Assembly (NCBI GenBank): GCA_964538875.1
Contig: CAZIHO010000008.1
Location: 1-55,237, forward strand
Length of the DNA: 55,237 nucleotides
Source: CAZIHO01 sp964538875
Lineage (GTDB): Bacteria > Pseudomonadota > Gammaproteobacteria > Chromatiales > Chromatiaceae
Reading direction: 5' to 3'
Shown here: in pieces, positions 49,327-55,237 of the stretch
Layout of the letters: every line of letters starts with the position of its first letter
Position numbering within the stretch: the first letter of the stretch is position 1
Made by a program: the position numbers and the translations under genes
The notes under the pieces: generated by a model
Told to the model about the DNA's origin: nothing
What the model saw: the letters and a program-made list of their open reading frames with translations, nothing else
Databases searched by the model: none

Positions 49327-51465
49327 ATGTTTAAGCAATCTCAAGTTGCCTTGGCGGTGGGTCTGGCGCTGGCGGTGACCGGTACCGCCCAGGCGGACGT
49401 CAAGGTCAGCGGCTATCTGAAAAACGAGACTTCCATATTCGCCCAGAGCGGTCAGGTCACCGGCCAGGCGTCCAGTATGCTGGACCGGGACGGGCATGAC
49501 GGCGGTGATTTACTCAAGTTCCAGAACCAGGCGCGCATCTTTTTGAATGGGGATATCAACGCTAATAATTCCTGGCACGCGGACCTAGACCTGATCTATG
49601 ACACCGAAGGCGTCAACGACGACTATCAGGGCCACCGGGTCTACACCTCCTATGACTGGTTGCGAGAACTTTACCTAGATAGCCAAGTTTCCGACTGGAA
49701 GTTGCGCCTGGGCAAGCAGCAGGTGGTGTGGGGCACCGCCGACGGCATCAAGTTGCTGGACATCATCAATCCCACCGACTTCCGGGAACTGAATCAGGAC
49801 ACCATGGCGGACGCACGCATCCCGGTGTGGATGCTGAACGCGGAGCGCAACTTCGGTGACAATGCCAACGTGCAGTTCATCGTCTCCCAGCACGAAAGCA
49901 ATAAGATTCCTGGCATGAACGGCAACGGGGATTCCGGCCATCCCTTCATCATGAAGGGCGTGGATACCATCACCGGCGACGTGAACGGTTTCCTAAATGT
50001 GGCACCGGCGCTGGCGGGCGTGGCCACCAGTTTCTCCAACGCCGCGTTCGCGGGCATGTTCTCCGGCAACCTGAATCCCGCGGGACTCACGCCCTTCACC
50101 GGTATGACGGTGGATGCGTTCGCCAAAAATCCCAACGTGATGGCGTTCCCCTGCCCCAGCACGGGCTGTAATGGCACCCAGACGCCGGTCGCCTTTGGCC
50201 AGGGCGACGTGGTGTTGAACAACATTGCCCAGAATGGTCTCTATCAGGGGGACCCGAACGGCAATAACAATGTCACCAACCTGATGAGCATCACCGGCGC
50301 CTTGCCCAATCAGGTGACCTGGGATCCGTCCAATCCTAAGTCCGCGTTCGAGTACATGCCGAACGCCACCTTCGCCACTTTCAACAGCTTCGCCGGTAAC
50401 CAGCAGCATGGTTCCGTGACCACCGACTATGTGGTCAAGAAGCCGGATGACATGGACCTCAACTATGGGCTGCGCTACAAGGGTTCCACCGGCGGCGGCT
50501 TTAATTTCTCCCTCAACTATTTCTACCACTACGACGCCAACCCGGCGGTGGACTTGAGCTGGCACGACGCCCTGACCAATCAAAAGCTGGTCACCGAACT
50601 GCGTGCGCCCGGCACCCTGGTGGATCCCAGCACCGGCGCCCGGCTCCCGGACGGCGCCCTGATTTCCCCGGACAATGCCCCCAGCAATATCGCCGCCGAC
50701 GGCAGCAACTCGGCCACCGTGCTGCTGAAAAATCCCCTAACTAACCAGTATTACGGTGCCTTCAATCCGGACCTGACTGGCAGCCTGGGTTCCGCCGGTC
50801 TCAGCTCGAACGGTGCCAAGTTGAACTTCACCGAGCACTACCAGCGCCTGCATAGCCTGGGCACCTCGTTCGACTATGCCCTGGATACCTCCTTCGCGCC
50901 GGTGGTGTTGCGGGGTGAGTTCCTGTACCAAAAGGACACTCTCCAGCCGGTGGTGGACAAGCGCCTGCTCGCCCTGGGCGATTTGGAGGATGCCCTGAAG
51001 ACCGACAAGCAGGACATGTTCAAGTACGTGCTGGGTGCGGAAGTGAATGTGTTGACCAACCTGCTGGTCAGCGCCCAGTTCATCCAGTTCATCAACCTGG
51101 GCTTCGAGGACACCCAGCGGTCCTGTACCTCCCAGGCGGGCACCATCTTCGACTGCTCCAGGTACACGGCGGACCCCGCCACCCTGGCCATGTCCAATGG
51201 CTTGGCCAAGGGCCAGGAGTTCGACAATTTCGTGTCTCTGTTCTTCTCCAAGCCGTTCGGGCCGTCCCAAGAGCACCGCTGGAACAACATCACCATCTAC
51301 GAGGAGGGTGGCGGCTGGTGGAACCGGTTCGACGTCCAGTACGCGTTCCGGGACGAGATCATCGGCACCTTCGAGTGGAACCAATACTGGGGTGACGAAA
51401 ACACCACCTTCGGTCAGTTCGATAATTCCTCGAACGTTCAGGTCGGCTTGAAGTTCATTTTCTAG
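49327..51465 (+). CDS. DUF1302-family outer-membrane protein
   Basis: 712 aa, ATG 49327 after GAGAGGGG. Signal peptide ends AQA. The DUF1302 signature is clear: LYLDSQVSDWKLRLGKQQVVWGTADGIKLLDIINPTDFRE (in parts), RIPVWMLNAERNF. Alternating strands and the C-terminal NVQVGLKFIF with final Phe indicate an outer-membrane beta-barrel. Two Cys pairs occur in loops (FPCPSTGCNG; RSCTSQAGTIFDCSRY). The family is typically encoded with an MMPL exporter, as here; substrate unknown. Confidence 0.88.
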   Translation: MFKQSQVALAVGLALAVTGTAQADVKVSGYLKNETSIFAQSGQVTGQASSMLDRDGHDGGDLLKFQNQARIFLNGDINANNSWHADLDLIYDTEGVNDDYQGHRVYTSYDWLRELYLDSQVSDWKLRLGKQQVVWGTADGIKLLDIINPTDFRELNQDTMADARIPVWMLNAERNFGDNANVQFIVSQHESNKIPGMNGNGDSGHPFIMKGVDTITGDVNGFLNVAPALAGVATSFSNAAFAGMFSGNLNPAGLTPFTGMTVDAFAKNPNVMAFPCPSTGCNGTQTPVAFGQGDVVLNNIAQNGLYQGDPNGNNNVTNLMSITGALPNQVTWDPSNPKSAFEYMPNATFATFNSFAGNQQHGSVTTDYVVKKPDDMDLNYGLRYKGSTGGGFNFSLNYFYHYDANPAVDLSWHDALTNQKLVTELRAPGTLVDPSTGARLPDGALISPDNAPSNIAADGSNSATVLLKNPLTNQYYGAFNPDLTGSLGSAGLSSNGAKLNFTEHYQRLHSLGTSFDYALDTSFAPVVLRGEFLYQKDTLQPVVDKRLLALGDLEDALKTDKQDMFKYVLGAEVNVLTNLLVSAQFIQFINLGFEDTQRSCTSQAGTIFDCSRYTADPATLAMSNGLAKGQEFDNFVSLFFSKPFGPSQEHRWNNITIYEEGGGWWNRFDVQYAFRDEIIGTFEWNQYWGDENTTFGQFDNSSNVQVGLKFIF

Positions 51466-51481
51466 TTCCCTTCCCGGAGCC

Positions 51482-51513
51482 GGATGTGGGGCGATGGAAG
51501 TCGTCCCGCATCC
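51482..51513 (+). terminator. intercistronic hairpin, DUF1302 to MMPL
   Basis: Thirteen-base stem (51482-51494 with 51501-51513, two G-T pairs) and loop TGGAAG, 17 bases after the stop. A second hairpin CGCGCC/GGCGCG lies at 51533-51550. No T run, so partial terminator or stabiliser. Confidence 0.5.
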
Positions 51514-51598
51514 AGTCCGGCCCTTCGCCAGCCGCGCCCCTGGAGGCGCGGACCCGCCTTGGCACCCTGAATAACGAGTTTGGAGGTTGTTGTCTACC

Positions 51599-54352
51599 AT
51601 GAACGCGAATAGCCAAATGGCCGACGAGGAGCGAATTGCCCGTCGTTATGCGGAATTCTGTCTGCGTAATAAATCTATTATCTTGCTGGTTATGCTGCTG
51701 TTGACCCTTCTGGGTGCCTGGTACGTGCCCAAGGTGGACATCCGCAACGACCCGGACACCCTGCTGCCGCCGGAAAACCGCTATGTGGCCACCAACGCCT
51801 ACGCGGAACACAACTTCGGTATGGGCAACCTGATGGTGATCGGCCTCAAGGTCAAGGAGGGCACCATCTACCAGCCCTGGTTTATCAACCGGGTGCAGGA
51901 GATTCACCGCAAGCTGGAGGCGCTGCCTAATTCCATCAACGCCAATTTCCTCAGCTTGGCCGCCCAGAAGGTCAAGTTCATGGGGGCGGACGACAATGGC
52001 CTGGTTTTCAAACGCTTGATTCCCACCGGCGGACTGGATGAAAAGGACCCGGCGGCGGTCAAGACGCAACTGGAGTTTCTCCGGGAGGGGCTGGAGGAAA
52101 ATCCGGTCATGGCGCCCATGCTGCTGTACATGGAGGACGCCAAAGGCAACAAATGCACCATGGAAAATGGCGTCTGGCCCCAGGGCTGCGTCGCCAAAGG
52201 TACTTTTCTGATCGCGGACTATGACGACGGCGTCAAGGAAATCTATTTGTCCTGGGTGCGCCAGGTGCGGGACATCGTGGATAGCTACGGCGGCGATGCC
52301 CGCCACGAAATCCTCATTGCCGGCGAGCCCTACTTCCTGGCCTATATGCTGCTCAATCTGGTGCAGAATTGGTGGCTGTTCGCCATTTCGGTGGCCATCG
52401 TGTTGGTGGTGCTCTGGATCGAGTTCCGCAACTGGCGGGGCGCGGTGTTCCCGCTGCTCGGGGTGGGCGTCACCATCGTGTGGACCCTGGGATTGATGGG
52501 CTTCAGCCAGTTTAAGCTGACCACCATGATGGTGCTGACGCCCATGCTGTTACTGGCCATCGGCATCGGTCACTCAGTCCAGATCACCCGCCGCTTTTCC
52601 CAGGAGTTGCGCCGGCTGAACGGGAATTGCCGCCAAGCGGCGGCAGTCGCCATCGAGCACACCATCATCCCCGCTACCCTGTCCGCCCTGGTCAACATGG
52701 CAGGCTTCGCCACCCTGGGCCTGGTGCCCATCTCCTTCTACCAGGACTACGCCTATTTCGGCGTGTTCGGTATGGCGACCCTATTGCTGACCACCACCAC
52801 GTTGATTCCTATGCTGATGGTGTTGCTGCCCTGTGCCGGTGCGGCGGAGCATCAGATTGAGGAGGGCCGGGAGTGGGAACGGTCCGTGGGTAACTTCATG
52901 GCGAATGTCCTCGGCGGCGCCGGCAAGTGGCTTCCGGTCGGCGTGGTGGCGGTGTTGATCGCCGTGACGGTGCACTATACCGGCCTGCTGGACATGGGCC
53001 GTTACAAGGTGATTCAGGGCCAGTACGTCAAGGCGCCGGACGGGGAGTTCGACCCCATGCCGGGCGTGGAGCGGGGGATCAACTATTCCCGGGCCGCGTT
53101 CAAGGCCAGCGCGCCCACCATTGCCGACATTACCCGCCTGTCCCAGATCATGCCGGGCGTCATTTCGCTCAATATTCCCATCCGGGGTAAGGAGCCCTTG
53201 AAACCTGAATGTACCGCGCCCGGCCAGCCAGCGGGTTGCTGGGACGAGGACAAGATGGGCCAACAGGGCATCATCAACGACGCAGACGTGATGCATGACG
53301 TGGCGGCCCTGGAGGACTGGCTGCGCAAGCATCCGTACGTCGGCTTCACCGGCTCCTATGCCCAATACCTGAAGCTGGTCAATATGTTGCTGGCGGCGGA
53401 ACCGGGCCAGAAGCCCCTATTCAAGGATTTTGTGATTCCTACCAAGGACTCCCTGCGCGCCGCCGATCCCAACGACGACCGGGATCCAAACGGCATCGTG
53501 AGCCTCTACAACGGCTTGCTGCAAACCATGACCGGCCCCGGTGAATTGACCTCGTTCGTGGACGACCGCAGCGAGAAGCGTTGGAACCAGGCGGTGGTAT
53601 TGGGCTTCGTCAATACCATGGATCCCCGCAAGACCCATCAGGTTACCAAGGACATTCAAGCCTACATCGAACAGCACAAGAACGACACCGGTTTCCGTAA
53701 GGTGAACTTCGGCCTGCGCAATGGGGATGAGTCTGGTGACACTAACGAACTCTCCAAGCCCGGACCCAAGTATCTGGAGCCCGGCGTCGGTGGTTTCCTG
53801 GGTGCCACCGAGGCAACCTGGGAGGTGGCCCAGGACGAATGGTTGAAGGGACCCCTCACCACCGCAGCGGTGGTGTTCGTCATCGCGGCCATCGTGTTGC
53901 GCTCCTTGCCGACGGCGGTGATTTTAATTTTCATCATGCTGATAACCCTGTTCACCCAGTACGGCATGGCCGGCTATTTCACTTCGGTGGAAAATTGGTC
54001 CGGCAATCTGCACTTCGCTAATTTGGTGGCTCTGTCCATCGCCATGGGTCTGGGCCTCGACTACGGCATTTACATGGTGCTGCGCATGCGGGAAGAGATG
54101 CAGGCCAACGGTGGCAACTGGAGCAGCGCCGTTCGGGAAACCCTCTGTACGACGGGTTCTGCGGTGCTGATCTCGGTGGTGGTGTTGCTGGGTAGCTTCG
54201 TCCCGCTGGTGGGAACCCAGTTGGCCAATACTTGGGGGCTCGGCATGTACATCGGCGAGGCTCTGGTGGTGGACGTGTTCACCGCCCTGTTCCTGCTGCC
54301 CCTGATGATCGGCTGGTTCAAGCCGGGCTTTGTGTTTCGTCCCGCCCAGTAG
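51599..54352 (+). CDS. MMPL/RND-family exporter
   Basis: 917-residue inner-membrane transporter of the hydrophobe/RND (MMPL, sterol-sensing-like) type. TM1 about residues 27-45; a large periplasmic loop; a five-helix block from about 240 (WWLFAISVAIVLVVLWIEF, TMMVLTPMLLLAIGIGHSVQITRRF); a second periplasmic loop with Cys (ECTAPGQPAGCWDED); and a second block near the end (NLVALSIAMGLGLDYGIYMVLR, where G-x-x-x-D is the proton-relay motif). It has the repeated 2x6 helix layout. Probably the engine of a lipid or hydrophobic-compound export system with the two preceding genes. ATG 51599; GGAGG is 12 bases upstream. Confidence 0.9.
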   Translation: MNANSQMADEERIARRYAEFCLRNKSIILLVMLLLTLLGAWYVPKVDIRNDPDTLLPPENRYVATNAYAEHNFGMGNLMVIGLKVKEGTIYQPWFINRVQEIHRKLEALPNSINANFLSLAAQKVKFMGADDNGLVFKRLIPTGGLDEKDPAAVKTQLEFLREGLEENPVMAPMLLYMEDAKGNKCTMENGVWPQGCVAKGTFLIADYDDGVKEIYLSWVRQVRDIVDSYGGDARHEILIAGEPYFLAYMLLNLVQNWWLFAISVAIVLVVLWIEFRNWRGAVFPLLGVGVTIVWTLGLMGFSQFKLTTMMVLTPMLLLAIGIGHSVQITRRFSQELRRLNGNCRQAAAVAIEHTIIPATLSALVNMAGFATLGLVPISFYQDYAYFGVFGMATLLLTTTTLIPMLMVLLPCAGAAEHQIEEGREWERSVGNFMANVLGGAGKWLPVGVVAVLIAVTVHYTGLLDMGRYKVIQGQYVKAPDGEFDPMPGVERGINYSRAAFKASAPTIADITRLSQIMPGVISLNIPIRGKEPLKPECTAPGQPAGCWDEDKMGQQGIINDADVMHDVAALEDWLRKHPYVGFTGSYAQYLKLVNMLLAAEPGQKPLFKDFVIPTKDSLRAADPNDDRDPNGIVSLYNGLLQTMTGPGELTSFVDDRSEKRWNQAVVLGFVNTMDPRKTHQVTKDIQAYIEQHKNDTGFRKVNFGLRNGDESGDTNELSKPGPKYLEPGVGGFLGATEATWEVAQDEWLKGPLTTAAVVFVIAAIVLRSLPTAVILIFIMLITLFTQYGMAGYFTSVENWSGNLHFANLVALSIAMGLGLDYGIYMVLRMREEMQANGGNWSSAVRETLCTTGSAVLISVVVLLGSFVPLVGTQLANTWGLGMYIGEALVVDVFTALFLLPLMIGWFKPGFVFRPAQ

Positions 54353-54678
54353 GGGATGGGGACCCGGGTGTTTGGCCCCGGTTCCCGGAGGCAAAGCTCT
54401 GGACCGGGCCAGCCCCAGGCAGGGAATGGCGGTTGGACCGCTCCGTCAACACCCGGCAATGGGTCCCGCTGGTCTAACGGATGGTCGGTACCGCCCGGGA
54501 TGGGCCGGGGACTGGATTAATAAGAATTTCGACGCGCGTGCCTAGATTGTCCGGCGGCGGATGCCGACCACAAAAAAACCGGATCGGGCGAGGGATCGGC
54601 GTGAATAAAAAGGACCGCCGGAGCGATCTAGGGGATCGCGCCGACGGCCAACAGCTTGCTGCCAAACTGTTTGTTACT

Positions 54679-54710
54679 GAGAAATCCCCCATGACACGGG
54701 GGATTTTCTC
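54679..54710. terminator. 12-base-pair hairpin in the gap
   Basis: GAGAAATCCCCC pairs with GGGGGATTTTCTC (one bulged T) around loop ATGACAC. It is 330 bases past the exporter gene, so it may end a longer transcript or a small RNA. Confidence 0.5.
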
Positions 54711-54994
54711 GGTGTTTTCCCGTACCGGCGCAAACAACCGGATCGCTGCTTGCCGAGGAACAGAAACCTGATCGTCCGAATGGGTGGTTGCGACACGCCG
54801 GCACAACTTGGTTTCGTGCTTCCTCCCGCAACGTCCCCGGTCATGGCCGGAGTTCGGCTGGAGACCAGAATATCCATCGCCGGCCCCAGATCACTGCAAT
54901 AATATCATCATCTTCTAATATTGTAACTGCCTAGATGAGGTGGCGGTTGATCCCAATAGAGAAATTACTTCTGGTGGGCTCCTGAACCAAATAG

Positions 54995-55023
54995 TTGACG
55001 CGTTGCGGTTGGACCAATAAATT
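54995..55023 (+). promoter_or_regulatory. sigma-70 promoter of the peroxiredoxin gene
   Basis: TTGACG (54995-55000, 5/6) and TAAATT (55018-55023, 4/6) with a 17-base spacer; start about 55030, 43 bases before the ATG. Confidence 0.55.
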
Positions 55024-55072
55024 TGCCGGACCTGAATTTTTTTGATGGTCGTTTGACCATGGAGACTTGTTT

Positions 55073-55237
55073 ATGCTCAAAGCTGGCGACCAAGCGCCGG
55101 GTTTCGCCCTCCCGGATTCCGACCTCCATATCGTCGATTTAGCCCAATTGCTGGGTTCCCAACGGGTGGTGCTGTATTTCTATCCCAAGGACGATACACC
55201 GGGTTGCACCATCGAAGCCCTGGAATTCACGGACCTG
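55073..55237 (+). CDS. bcp: Bcp/PrxQ-type peroxiredoxin, 5' part
   Basis: First 55 codons of a thiol peroxidase, cut by the window edge. It opens MLKAGDQAPGFALPDSD, and YFYPKDDTPGCTIEALEF contains the peroxidatic Cys (residue 46) and, four residues later, Glu at the position where many family members have the resolving Cys. That Glu suggests a 1-Cys or atypical variant, as in part of the Bcp family. ATG 55073 follows GGAG at eight bases. Confidence 0.88.
   Translation, partial: MLKAGDQAPGFALPDSDLHIVDLAQLLGSQRVVLYFYPKDDTPGCTIEALEFTDL

Larger units (their letters stand above)
54353..55072. other. 720-base region without a convincing gene
   Basis: Between the exporter gene and the peroxiredoxin gene. 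It holds a hairpin at 54679-54710, an AT-rich stretch from about 54895 and a promoter at 54995-55023. Open frames on both strands (up to 110 codons) lack ribosome sites and plausible proteins. It could hold a decayed gene or a small RNA, but I cannot support either. Confidence 0.6.

Noticed and set aside
51599..54352. Hopanoid transporter HpnN
   Set aside because: Same superfamily, but no hpn or squalene genes are nearby and the DUF1302 partner points to another system.
54481..54771. 96-codon frame in the 720-base gap
   Set aside because: No ribosome site, composition unlike a protein, and it runs through the hairpin at 54679-54710.

Overview
The window looks like a chromosomal segment of a GC-rich (about 60-65 % by eye) gammaproteobacterium. 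The evidence is a complete sdhCDAB operon followed by sdhE and ygfX, an LpxD gene and several outer-membrane proteins (Gram-negative), a PhoP/PhoQ-like pair, PepN, Hsp15 and glutaredoxin of gammaproteobacterial type, and an IPTL-CTERM-like protein. I cannot name the genus. I saw no tRNA, rRNA, CRISPR array, transposase or phage gene.

Layout. 1-5040: a cysteine-cluster protein, then succinate dehydrogenase (sdhCDAB) with its flavinylation factor SdhE and YgfX. 5200-9180: a secreted protein with five GW repeats, an orphan LivJ-like lipoprotein and glmM. 9180-17030: a REC-PP2C-ATPase regulator, a ParA-like ATPase translationally coupled to a CHAD protein, a CbiX-type chelatase, PepN, then glutaredoxin and Hsp15 in the other direction. 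17500-19440: a PhoU-like DUF47 protein with a Pit phosphate transporter and a clear terminator. 19570-24180: a c-type/b-type cytochrome operon (diheme cytochrome, b561-diheme fusion, SHP-like DUF1924 cytochrome) divergent from a PepSY protein and a two-component pair. 24440-27930: a large CHASE hybrid kinase. 27970-33850: a phosphate-starvation (pst) cluster behind a PhoB-type promoter: small exported protein, PstS, PhoU fusion, PstC, PstA and two different PstB ATPases. 34060-46850: mixed housekeeping and envelope genes (IPTL-CTERM-like protein, XthA, MtaB, an exported Hsp20-like protein, a 1740-residue alpha-2-macroglobulin, a TtcA-family protein, an MFS carrier). 46950-54350: LpxD, then a LolA-like protein, a DUF1302 outer-membrane protein and an MMPL/RND exporter. 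The window ends inside a Bcp/PrxQ peroxiredoxin gene.

The main theme is phosphate. Two uptake systems (DUF47-Pit and Pst) each lie behind 11-bp-phased repeats resembling PhoB half-sites. A CHAD protein, of a family that binds polyphosphate granules, overlaps a ParA-like ATPase gene, which suggests granule positioning. Inside the pst cluster two oddities stand out. The two PstB subunits carry complementary defects, so that a heterodimer would have one normal and one degenerate ATP site. PhoU carries a C-terminal domain that looks like a low-molecular-weight tyrosine phosphatase without its catalytic Cys and Arg. These are my best candidates for undescribed biology. All functional statements come from motif recognition by eye, without database searches.
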